A stretch of DNA of 64,000 nt from Symbiodinium natans (taxonomy: Eukaryota > Sar > Dinophyceae > Suessiales > Symbiodiniaceae). The stretch is taken from positions 1 to 64,000 of the forward strand of contig CAJNDS010000145.1 of the NCBI GenBank assembly GCA_905221605.1, written 5' to 3'. The stretch's first letter is position 1. Each line of letters starts with the position of its first letter. A program made the position numbers and the translations under genes. This document shows, piece by piece, positions 18,448-27,636 of the stretch. Under the pieces are notes generated by a model. It did not search any database. It was given only the letters and a program-made list of their open reading frames with translations, and was not told the DNA's origin.

Positions 18448-19483
18448 AAAGAAAGAGAGAAAGAGAAAGAGATAGAGACAGAGAGAGAGGGAGAGAGCTA
18501 GCTTCAAACCCTCTGCCTGACCTTCGCGAGCCGCTCCACGATGGCTCGCACCATCATTTTCCTTGGGATCTGGCGCTAAGCCATCGTAAACTGGCTGGGG
18601 GTCGACCCTAAACCCCATTGAGGAACACAAGAAACTTCTAATAAATACTTGCAATTACCAGTATTCTTGTTATTGTTATTATTATTATCATCATCTGTAC
18701 GTAAAGGATGCTGTTTGAATATCTATTTGCCAGGATTTCCGAAGCTAATCCGGGCTCACAAGCCCAACCGGGGAAAGAGGTCCACCTCTTCAGCCTGACA
18801 TGGGCCTGCAGAGTGCAATGGCTGTTAAGGCTTTAGGAGGCTTTAGCCTAGCATTTGGGGACTTTGGGGTTTCGGTGCTGGGGGACCGTCCAAGGTTCAA
18901 AACTTTTGCGCGACCGCCGGCCCCTCCTCCCAGCCCGAGCCCTAAACTCCACACCCTAGGCCTGCAAAGCTTGCTAAAGTCATCTCTGGCGTCGCTGTCG
19001 CAAGGAAGCGGCTCTCGAAGAGCCTGCCGCCGCTTGTGAGCTGTTTCGCGAGTGTGGTTGGGGGGTGTTTTAGGGTTTAGGAACTAAACCGTAAACACCC
19101 AACCCTAGACCCTAAACCAAGGGGGCTTCGGGGCCTTCTGTGGTGACCACGTGGTGTCTCAGCACTTCTGACAATCATGCCTTGCCAACAGGTTCAGAGT
19201 TGAGGGTTGAGGAACCCTAAACCCTAAACCCAAAGCCCTAAACCGGAGGTCTCTGAAGCCCGACCAGCTATAAGCACACTGAAGAGAAGAATTCTGTCAG
19301 ATTTCTCATAGCCCCCCCCCTTCTCCGAAGAATTCTTGCAGATTTCTCATAGGCCCCCCCCCCCCTTCTCCCCCGCCTTCCCTTCACGTTTGAAAGCAAC
19401 TCCAAATTCACACTAACCCCCACCCAATTTTCGAACGTCTTCGAGAGGCAGGAGAAGGAATCTTCCGGTCTCGGCCGTGCCAT
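18027..19483 (-). CDS. Complete 4-exon gene, 84 residues, unknown
   Basis: Start ATG at 19481-19483 (context GAAAAATGG). Exons 19424-19483, 18955-19040, 18510-18561 and 18027-18083 join in phase (0, 2/1, 0) to a TGA at 18027-18029. Fragments: MARPRPEDSFSCLSKTF, SGGRLFESRFLATATP, MMVRAIVERLAKVRQR, MPEEMLEDAFPKV. The intron between the last two exons holds the large GA/CT microsatellite, which is a CT-rich tract on the transcribed strand. I do not recognise the product. A longer gene with further upstream exons cannot be excluded, because the first exon could also be internal. Confidence 0.5.
18268..18498. repeat. GA/CT microsatellite
   Basis: About 230 bp of GA with GACA variants. It is in the last intron of the 84-residue gene and is CT-rich on the transcribed strand. 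Confidence 0.95.
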
Positions 19484-20866
19484 TTTTCACGCGCGGCGGC
19501 GAGACCCCCTCTTCCAGCACCAGCCTGTAACGCAACTTGGGAATCCTAAGCACTGAACCCTTAATTTCGGCCCTTGATACGCCATAATTCCAAAATGGGG
19601 GGATATAAGGTCCTCAATAGCCGCAACTTGTGCAGAGTCTACTTTCTTGTAGGGACCTTATACAGACCCGAATAGCAACGTAGGCTTTATAGGGGCAAAA
19701 AAGGTAGGTTGTGGACGGATAAGGAAGCAGGGTTTGAGGGTTGAGACATGCAAGTTGGGAGGTCGCAACCCGGTGCGCGCCAAAGGGCTCTATTCGAGAT
19801 TGGGCTTTGTTTTTTTACAGTTACCTTTTGCTTTCATGGAACCTGTGATACAAAGAGATCCAAAAACCCTAGACCCTTAACTCTGAATCCAAAGAAGACC
19901 CAAAACCCAAAGCCTAAGTTCAACAAACCAGAAACCCAAAAGGGCCCTAAACTCTGAATCCAAAGAAAAACCCAAAACCCAAGGCCTCAATTCAAAAATA
20001 CAATAAATCGGGAGGAACCCTCCGAATCTCCGTAGCCCTGGCTTCTGATGGGGGGATCACCGCGCAGCCGCGAAGCCGCACTCAAGAGACCAAAGGTGGG
20101 ACCGTACCAGAAGGGACCTAGAGGGATAGATACGTAGATGCATATCTATCTATAAATAGATGCATGTGTGTATATACATATATATATATATATCCATACA
20201 TATATATATATATTCATGCATACACATATGTATATCTTTGTTTGGGCGGATATATGTATACAGATATGTTTGTGTATATACCTATAAAATATATATGTGT
20301 ATGTCTGTGCAGAGTTGCAAGGAGGGCAGTGGGATGAAGGGTCCCTTCTAGGGGTGGTCCCTCCTCGTATCCCTTAACCCTAGAAGGCCAGAGGTTCGCC
20401 TCAACCATCCGGGATCTAGGGTTTAGGGTTTAGGGTTTAGGGTTTAGGGTTAGGGCTTAGGGTTTAGGTGTTGGGGGATGTTGACCTTTTAGTCGTGGTA
20501 GGAGTGTATAAACCCAAAAGGTTTCTATGCCATCTACTCAGCTACGAAGCTTGAGATGTTCGAGAAGGGGGCTTTAAGAAACCAAGGTCTTTACCTCCTT
20601 CACAGGTAGGAGTTTTAGATTTGCAGACTTTTTAACATCAACATCGTCTGAACCTCTTGCCTTTGGGAATCAGACTGCGTGATTTGAAACGCATCGTTGC
20701 AAACACAAGGGCTTTGCGACTTGCAGTGCGATCGTTGCGTACTGTTGCGCATCCCCGGCATTCTTTTCCACCCCTGAACTCAAGCAGCATCTACTTCTGA
20801 AGCCTCGAACCTCTCACCTGGAACCATCTTGATTCCTACCTGGGTCCCAATCTCCCTCTATGTTGC

Positions 20867-21115
20867 TCAAACTGTGGCAACCGTATGGAAGCCCGTAAGG
20901 GTAAAAAGGGTTCGGTTGCTGTCCCGCGCGGTCACCCACCCTGTTCTGGGGCTCTCGCGTAGGATCAGGCGCAAGCGTTGCCGCAGGTTTCGGCGTAGCG
21001 CTTTGCATCGCAGATATGCGTTTTTGGCGTCCGCGTAACACATCGGGCCCTCGCCTAGGTCTAGCGCATTTTCAAGGCTTGTCGAGCTCGGCGTCTCGAA
21101 AACATGGCAGTACTT
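20867..21115 (-). CDS. Terminal exon candidate, basic helical protein
   Basis: This is an open frame of about 83 codons ending in TGA at 20867-20869. Fragments: SSTSLENALDLGEGP, CYADAKNAYLRCKAL, RRNLRQRLRLILRES, RTLFTLTGFHTVATV. A GT donor (TGG|GTGACC) lies inside, so it may be shorter. A poly-C/G run bounds it on the right. Plus-strand frames are also open here but look less protein-like. Confidence 0.45.
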   Translation of the reverse strand, partial: KYCHVFETPSSTSLENALDLGEGPMCYADAKNAYLRCKALRRNLRQRLRLILRESPRTGWVTARDSNRTLFTLTGFHTVATV

Positions 21116-21236
21116 CCCAACACCCCCCCCCACCCAAACCCTAAGTGTCAGGGTGTTGCTATGCCATGATGGGCATTAGTACTTACATCCCCAAAACCAA
21201 CCCCATGGAAAGCCTTTTTCAGTGCTTATAGCATAC

Positions 21237-21302
21237 CCGTCCTGATACCCATGCCGGGATGCCCTTGCGTTGTGCAGGTCTACGCCAGGCACGCTTACTG
21301 CT
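21237..21302 (-). CDS. Exon with near-ideal acceptor
   Basis: It follows TCCTTTTTCTCTGCTGTCAG, one of the best 3' splice sites in the window, and ends at GACGG|GTATGC. In one frame it reads AVSVPGVDLHNARAS then RHGYQD. A second frame (SSKRAWRRPAQRK) is also open and joins in phase to the exon at 20867-21115. Confidence 0.42.
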
Positions 21303-21529
21303 CTGACAGCAGAGAAAAAGGACATGGACCCTAGAGCCGCAATCCCTCGACCTAATAAACCCTGCACCCTAAACCTTGACCGTGAGAAAAGGGGCCTAAA
21401 TAGTCAGATTAGGGTCTTGGAGGGTGAATTATAGTACATGTATATCTTTAGGGACCCTATACTAATAATCATTCCGGCCCCGACATGAAATCATCCAGCT
21501 GAGGCCTTGCACAGCTCGTGGGTGACTAT

Positions 21530-21612
21530 CCTACGATTTGCTTTGAGAATCCCCCCCCCCCCCCCCCCCGCAAAAAAGGAACAATCCTTTTGGGGGTTCT
21601 GAAGCAATTGCT
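21530..21612. mobile_element. TIR element, GCTTAAGAACCCC family, poly-C core
   Basis: CTACGATTTGCTTTGAGAA ... GGGGGTTCTGAAGCAATTG with the core partly replaced by a poly-C run (21551-21568). Confidence 0.55.
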
Positions 21613-21730
21613 GGCAGCCCAGTGTTTCAGTAACCCATAGGGGTACCCGGGTACCCTTTGTTTTGGTTTCGTAGCTTTATAAGGGAACCTTGAACAAAGA
21701 AAGGGACAAGGGCACCACTGGGCCACCAAG
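21613..21730. mobile_element. TIR element, GGTAGCCCAGTAACC family
   Basis: Ends GCAGCCCAGT...AACCCAT and CACTGGGCCACCAAG; core GGGTACCCTTT ... AAGGGAACCTTGAAC. Relatives: 7743-7837, 27347-27457, 34473-34603, 40546-40658, 53783-53900, and half copies near 15125-15184, 18180-18205, 21851-21882 and 61830-61930. Confidence 0.65.
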
Positions 21731-21924
21731 ACTAAACAAACCTGAAACCCGAAACCCTAAAAAAACCCCAAACCGTAAACCATTAAAAAAACCCTAAACC
21801 CTAAAAACCCTTAAACCCTAAACCCGAAAAACACTGTAACTAGTAACTACAGACAAGGGCACCACTGGGCCACCAAGAATTGGCAACTACAGGGTTTATA
21901 AGGCTTAGCTTTAGGGGCTTTATG

Positions 21925-22034
21925 TTGGGATGCTCCCCCTTGTACTATATACGAACAGTCCTTCATTATAGTACCCCCCCCCCCCCCTATTCTGATTCCC
22001 ATTAAGGGCTGGTAGTATAAGGGGGAACATCCCA
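21925..22034. mobile_element. TIR element with poly-C centre
   Basis: TTGGGATGCTCCCCCTTGTA ... ACAGTCCTTCATTATAGTA, poly-C, TTCTGATTCCCATTAAGGGC, GGTAGTATAAGGGGGAACAT, CCCAA. It is followed at once by CCCTAAACCCTAAACCCT. Confidence 0.72.
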
Positions 22035-22459
22035 AGCCCTAAACCCTAAACCCTATTATGAAGCTTTAAGGCTTGAGAAGTTGTAGGGTTTTCTCCTCAG
22101 GGAGGCAAAGAATCAAACGGGGGTTTAGGGTTTCGGGTTTAGGGTTTGGGGTCAAGAAGGGGACCCTGTAGTTCGTCTACTCCCGACGGTTCTGCTAGGA
22201 TGGCCCTTGAAACCCTGTCCTCTCAAAACGCCTTGGGCGCGCCGTTTCTTCAGCGAAGTAGCCCCTCATACGACAGATGCGGGCCGGGGCGGGTCCTCTC
22301 ATCTGCGGTCCCTCTTTACTAACTCTTTCTTGGGTTCCTATGCTGCACCCCCGAAACCGTAAACCCTAAACCCTAAACCCTTAACCCTTTTGCAGGGCTG
22401 CCCAAAATGGGGACCCGGAGAGTGACCCCCCAATGAGCCGCACGTTGGCAATTCAGCGC

Positions 22460-23053
22460 TCAGCAGGTGCTAGGGCACCACTTGGAGATGGTCCCCTGGG
22501 CTCAGTGGGAGGATCTGATGCCCTAAAACGGTTGACGATGATAGCTGACTCATGCAACCCCCGGGCCCGCCCTAAACCCTAAACCCTAAACCCTAAACCC
22601 TAAACCCTAAACCCTAAACCCTAAACCGCGCATGCCAAAGATGCATGGATGAGGGTCTGGAGTTGGGATGTTCCTCCTTATACGAACAGTCCTCAACAGG
22701 GATTATAGGGTTTAGGGTTTAGGGTATCCCCATTATAATCCCTATCCAGGACTGTTAGAATAAGGGTGAACATCCGCAAGTCTGGTGTCCTCTTTTGGGG
22801 TCTCTTTTGGATTTCGGGCCTAGGGTTTAGGAAATAGTTAAAACGGGAGCCTAGTTACCCCCCCCCCCCCCCATCTATGGGGTTTATGGTTCCCTCACCC
22901 CAAAGCTCTAAACCTCCAAAACCCCGTTAATCAGCCAGGAAGTCTTGCAGGTTCTCGGCCCACACCCCCTAAACCCTAAACCCTAAACCCTGAACCCTAC
23001 ACCCTAAGCCATAAACCCTAAAAGGAAGGCTCCGGCATGGTGATGTTCTGAAT

Positions 23054-23084
<31 letters not shown>

Positions 23085-25464
23085 GCACTCGGGGGGGGGG
23101 GGGGGGGGGAATGCTCAAGGCAGTCTTTAGGCCGAAGAGAGCAAGATCATACGTGCAAGCTATTAAACCCTAAGCCCGAAACCGCCAGGGCCAAATCCTG
23201 AACCCTATTCCATGCTTTTTTGAGAAGAATCACAATAGTCACACACTATTTGGATCATGAATCTTCCAAACATGAATTCATTCAATGAAATGATTGTTCA
23301 ACTGAATTAAACAACTGCGAACAACCACCAGTTGAGAACCCTAACCCCCCGAACGCCCTGAGAGCTTTGGATGTAGGGCTTAAATTCAGCACTCCCAAAC
23401 CCTAAACCCTAAACCCTAAGCCCTAAACCCTAAACCCTAAACCCTAAACCCTAAACCCCCTAAGGGTTCAGGTCCGGCGAGTAAAGTTTCGAGGAGTTTC
23501 GGTTTGTTAATTTTCTGAATAATTTCAAATTACAGGGGGCTTGAGGGTTCAGGGTTTAGGGTCGAGATTATTGTAACCCCCTATCCCAACCTAAGCCCGG
23601 AGCAAAAAACCCCTAAACCGTAAAGCCCTACACACCAGAAGTACTAGACCCAGAAACCTTGCACTCCTTCATAGGGGTTGTCGTACCCCCTATAAAAAGC
23701 CCAATTAAGGACGGTTAGTATAAGGGGAACATCCCAGCCTAAGCCCGAAGCCACAAAACCCTAAACCCTGAAGCCCTAAGCCCCAAACAGCAGAGGTACT
23801 AGACCCAGAATCCCTGCACTCTGAATTCTCCAGGCCCCCTCCTTCCTCCCGAAAGCGAAAGCACGACATTTCTGAAGCCTAGCGTTTCGGGTTTGTAGGG
23901 TTTGGGGTTTAGGGTCCAATGGGAGGCACGAGAAAACACCCTGGCCTTGCCTTAGCAGAATAGAAGGAGATTTCCTTGAGTAACCCTACTAAACCGCCCA
24001 AACCCTAAACCCTAAACCCTAAACCCTAAACCCTAAACCCTAAACCCTAAACCCTAAACCCTAAACCCTAAACCCTAAACCCTAAACCTTGAAAGCCCTT
24101 TGGCACTAGGGGGTTTGCAGGCCACGGTGCGGAAGCACAGCCGCAGGTGACGGGGCAGAGGGCGGTGCCAGGGCGGTCATTGCCACCGTGGCAGAAATAA
24201 TCCCGGATGTGGTCCTTCCGGTGAAGGTTAGGGTTTAGGGTTTAGGGTTTGGGGTTTAGGGTTTAGGGCTTGGGGTTTAGGGTTTAGGGTTTAGGAACAA
24301 AGTTGTTGCCCATGAGGCCGGATGGACGTGCTGTGCGTGCGCAGCTCCAGGGCTTAAGGTTTTCGCCTTACACGAGGGTGTGCCCCAAAACTCTTAGCCC
24401 TCGGCTCCCTAAACCCTAAACCCTAAACCCTAAACCCTAAACCCTAAACCCTAAACCCTAAACCCTAAACCCGCAAGCTCCTCTTGCATGGTCAAGAAGG
24501 AGCAGGGGCCCGCAGCGAAGGTGAGGGTGGAGGGGTCGATGGAGGTCATGTTGCTGTAGGCTTGGCGGAAGCCTTGCCACCACCTGAGCTTAGCTCAGCA
24601 AACCCTAAACCCTAACACCCAAAATTTCCCTAAGCCCTAAATCCTAAACCCTAAACCCAAGAACCCTAATATCCCAATACGCTAAATTTTCCTAAATCCT
24701 AAACCCTAAACCCTAGAGCCTTTATAAAGCCCTAAGAAACGAGGCTGCGGGGACATGTCATCGGGCTTTTGGTTTAGGGTGTTCCGCGGAGTTCCTCAAG
24801 CATGTCCTAAAAGTTCTTGGCTCAGACGCTGAAATGCAAAGGCCAATACGCAATGTACAATTACATGGGGGTTTACGATATAAGGGGTATGTTGGGGTCC
24901 TTATAAGGGGATACTGCTATATGGGGTACAAAGGCGTCACTTAGTACCCAAATTTTGAAACACCCAAGAATAGTTGCGCAGCCCCCTGAACCCTCAAAAC
25001 GCGTCTAGGCGTGGTTCTTGTACAAGGGTCACCAAACCCATTTCAAAAGGCTGCTCGCTTGTAGCAAAGCGTTGTTCTGCAAAGGCAAAGCCCCAAGCAT
25101 TGCAAGTTGCAAGCACTCAGCCAAGCCCGATTGGCTCTTTAAACCCTCCGAACAATCTTCCTAGCCAAGATCCCCCCCTAATACCCAAAACCCTAAAATC
25201 CTAACCACCAAGCCCTGAATAACCTAAGCCACCCCAAGCCCCCTCAGCCCTAAGTCCCTAAACCCTAAATAAACTCTAAAAACCTAAGCCACCCAAGCCG
25301 CCTAAGGCCCCCCCCCCTAAACCCTAAACCCTAAACCCTAAACCCTAAACCCTAAACCCTAAACCCTAAACCCTAAACCCTAAACCCTAAGCCCTAAGCC
25401 GGAACCCATGGCCGGGGAGCCGGGACCAAGCAGGGCTGCGATCGTCGCCCTGGGACTCCAGGTC
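22460..25464 (-). CDS. Cysteine-rich protein with CPxTC motifs, exons
   Basis: Exons: 25406-25464 (DLESQGDDRSPAWSRL), 24471-24583 (WWQGFRQAYSNMTS, GPCSFLTMQEELA), probably one within 24296-24355, 24119-24214 (DHIRDYFCHGGNDRPG, ALCPVTCGCAS) and 22460-22495 (GTISKWCPSTC then TGA). 25406 to 24471 agree in phase, and 24119 to 22460 agree in phase; the middle exon is unresolved. C-P-x-T-C(-G-x-C) is the end signature of ShK-like six-cysteine modules common in secreted or surface proteins; that family link is tentative. The islands at 25406 and 24119 are bordered by CCCTAAA arrays on the left and TTTAGGG arrays on the right. The donor after 24119 is probably GC. Confidence 0.5.
22663..22779. mobile_element. 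TIR element split by TTTAGGG at its centre
   Basis: TTGGGATGTTCCTCCTTATA ... ACAGTCC start and GGACTGTTAGAATAAGGGTG ... CATCC end. The telomere-type block TAGGGTTTAGGGTTTAGGG (22705-22724) sits at the middle of the palindrome, followed by ATCCC...GGGAT arms. Confidence 0.8.
23637..23823. repeat. Duplicated GTACTAGACCCAGAA segment
   Basis: AGTACTAGACCCAGAAACCTTGCACTC-like sequence recurs about 156 bp later (near 23795). Between them lies the right half of a GGGATGTTCCCCC element (to about 23735). Confidence 0.6.
24000..24087 (-). repeat. CCCTAAA array left of exon 24119
   Basis: About 12 near-perfect copies. The matching TTTAGGG array lies on the other side of the exon at 24229-24293, so the exon is bracketed by outward-facing telomere repeats. 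Confidence 0.95.
25316..25396 (-). repeat. CCCTAAA array left of exon 25406
   Basis: About 11 copies. Together with 25472-25580 it brackets a 75-bp unique island. Confidence 0.95.
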
Positions 25465-25471
25465 CTGGTGG

Positions 25472-25580
25472 AGGGTTTAGGGTTTAGGGTTTAGGGTTTA
25501 GGGTTTAGGGTTTAGGGTTTAGGGTTTAGGGTTTAGGGTTTAGGGTTTAGGGTTTAGGGTTTAGGGTTTAGGGTTTGGGG
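25472..25580 (+). repeat. TTTAGGG array right of exon 25406
   Basis: About 15 perfect copies of TTTAGGG on the plus strand. Confidence 0.95.
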
Positions 25581-25680
25581 TGTGTCAGGGGAGGGCCCAA
25601 ACTATACTCTATTAGGGTTTAGGGTTTATGGAATTTATTTTCTTGTGCCCTGATGCTTGCTTTGATGTTTTTAAAGCTGC

Positions 25681-26290
25681 GCTGTTAGGGTTTAAGCTAG
25701 GGTTGGGGGTAGCCTCGGCCCTTTTCGGGCCTTCGGCGTGTCAGGGCCCGTAGAGGCCCTTATTTATTTGAAGGTCAGGGAAACCCTTTCTCCCTGCTCC
25801 TGGATTCCCCTTCTTTAAGGGCCTCAAGCCTTTTGGTGGCTCTTGGAGCCTTTTGGGGGCTTCCTGGGGGCTTTCCTGGCTCTTCCGGGGTAAAATGAAG
25901 GGGTGCCCAAAACCATCGATTTCAGTACAAAAACTCGCATTTTTCATTGCGGGTACGGGCATCCTGGGGTCCCCCTTCTTTTAGGGGGCCTTTTGAAGTC
26001 TTTTGAAGCCTTTTGGTGGCTCTTGGGGTCTCTCCGGACCTTCGGCGTGTCAGGGCCCGTAGAGGCTTTATTCATTTGAAGAACCTATTTTTTCGCCAAT
26101 GAGTATTTCAATCGCTAGGGTTTAAGCTGGGGTTCGGGGTAGCCTCGGCCCTTTTGGCCCGTAGAGGCCCTTATTTGCTTGAAGGCCTTCGCAGGGTTTT
26201 GCGGTGTTAGGGTTTGAGCTGGGGTTCGGGGTAGCCTCGGCCCTTGTCGGGCCTTCGGCACGTCAGGGCCCGTAGAGTCCTTTGCTGATT
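25681..26290. repeat. GC-rich tandem-dispersed repeat, 3-4 copies
   Basis: Partial units of roughly 100 bp share GGTTTAAGCTGGGGTTCGGG, GTAGCCTCGGCCCTT, CTTCGGCGTGTCAGGGCCCG and TAGAGGCCCTTATTT (starting near 25687, 26040, 26115 and 26208). A second shared piece (CCTTTTGGTGGCTCTTGG) occurs at about 25827 and 26012. No exon is convincing here; the minus frame 25741-25962 is made of this repeat. Confidence 0.75.
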
Positions 26291-27123
26291 TGGGGGGTTT
26301 CAGCCTGGCCCTTACAAGGGGGGCCCTTGGCCGGGGAACCGTTCTGAATCCTTGGCCCGGAACCCCTTGGCTGTGGGGGGCCCTTGGCCCGGGGGCCCTT
26401 GGCTAGGAGGCCCTTGACTAGAGGGCTTAGGGGCCCTCTTGGTTGGGGGGGGGCTGGTCAAATTGAGCAACCAGCCTGCCTGGACCCCTGCCAGCCTCCG
26501 GTCCAGGAATCCAGCCACCAGGGGCCAGGGGGCCTTCGGGGGGGGGGCCCGGCAAACCCTGAACCCAAAACCCTTAACCCCTTTTAGAGGCAAAGGGTTA
26601 CGATTTGGGGTTATAAAAGGTGGTCTGGGTGCCGGCCATCCCTTAGCCGAGTACTGACGTTGTCGTAAAAAAGGCCGATGTCCGTTGGCCTGTCCAGGAC
26701 AGACGGTGAGGCTTAACCCTCACCTTTCCGTTTCTCTTTTCGCTTGGGCGCTCGGGCTGTAAGGCCCTCGGCCGAGCGTTCGTTTAGGGTTTAGGGGTAG
26801 TACTTGTTAACAGGCGCTTTTCGGCTTCAGGGATTTTTGGGGTCGAGGGACTTTAGGTTCTGAGGTTTCCGTTGCTTAGGGTCCGGGGCTTGTGTCGGGT
26901 TGAAGGTGCGGGTTTTGGGGAGTAAGGGCTTCCCTAAACCCTGAACCCGAAACCCTGCAGGCTGTTGGGTGCATTTTGGGATTCTGATGGCTGAGGCTGC
27001 GGAGGCTGTTTGCCAGGTGTTTTGTTTTCATGGGGGGGGTAAGCCCCTATAATTCCACCCAAAAAAACTCGAAGAGCCTCCCAAAACCCTAAACCCTAAA
27101 CCCGAAACTCTAAACCCTCAAAC

Positions 27124-27202
27124 CGAAAGCCGGAGGGCGGGGCTGATGGGTCTTGCAGCATCCTTGCGCTTCCTTCTAGCCGCCTCCCAAAGTCTTTCTT
27201 GC
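27124..27202 (-). CDS. Basic exon, unknown protein
   Basis: This exon is 79 bp (one base plus 26 codons): QERLWEAARRKRKDA, ARPISPALRLS. Acceptor CTTAAAG; donor TCG|GTTTGAGG, a telomere-repeat variant. RRKRK may be a nuclear signal. It lies between two cysteine-rich gene segments and its parent gene is unclear. Confidence 0.45.
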
Positions 27203-27346
27203 CTTTAAGGGCTCTTTACCGCTCTTAGGGGCATTGCAGGGTCATAGGCCTGGCTGAATTGTGCCTTGAACCCTTAGCAAATTGTTTGTGAGTAGGTTCC
27301 CTTATAAGGAAGGAAGGGAGATCAACCGCCCAAAGCACAACCCAGC

Positions 27347-27457
27347 CGGTAGCCCAGTAACCATACAGCAACAAGGGCATCCATATTTGGGTTGGTAACT
27401 TTATAAGGGGACCTTGAACCCTAAAAAAAGGGACAGGGTACCACTGGGGCCATCAAG
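27347..27457. mobile_element. TIR element, GGTAGCCCAGTAACC family
   Basis: CCGGTAGCCCAGTAACCAT at the left and GGGTACCACTGGGGCCATCA at the right, with core TTATAAGGGGACCTTGAACC. Confidence 0.68.
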
Positions 27458-27636
27458 TTTTAGGGGCTTGGGGGCATTGTGGGGTCTTAGGGTCTTGTGG
27501 CACATGTTTTGGGGTTCTGGTGCATGGGCTTTTGGGGAGGAGGAGGGGGGGGGAGTCAGGGTTTAGGCTCACATGTAGGCTTCCTTTGCAGCTTTCGGGT
27601 GTAGATGCGGGGTGTTGAGGGCTTGCGGGAAGAAGG

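Noticed and set aside
26312-26593. Pro/Gly-rich frames (GPPSQGPPGQGPP)
   Set aside because: Produced by a local GGCCCTTGG repeat.
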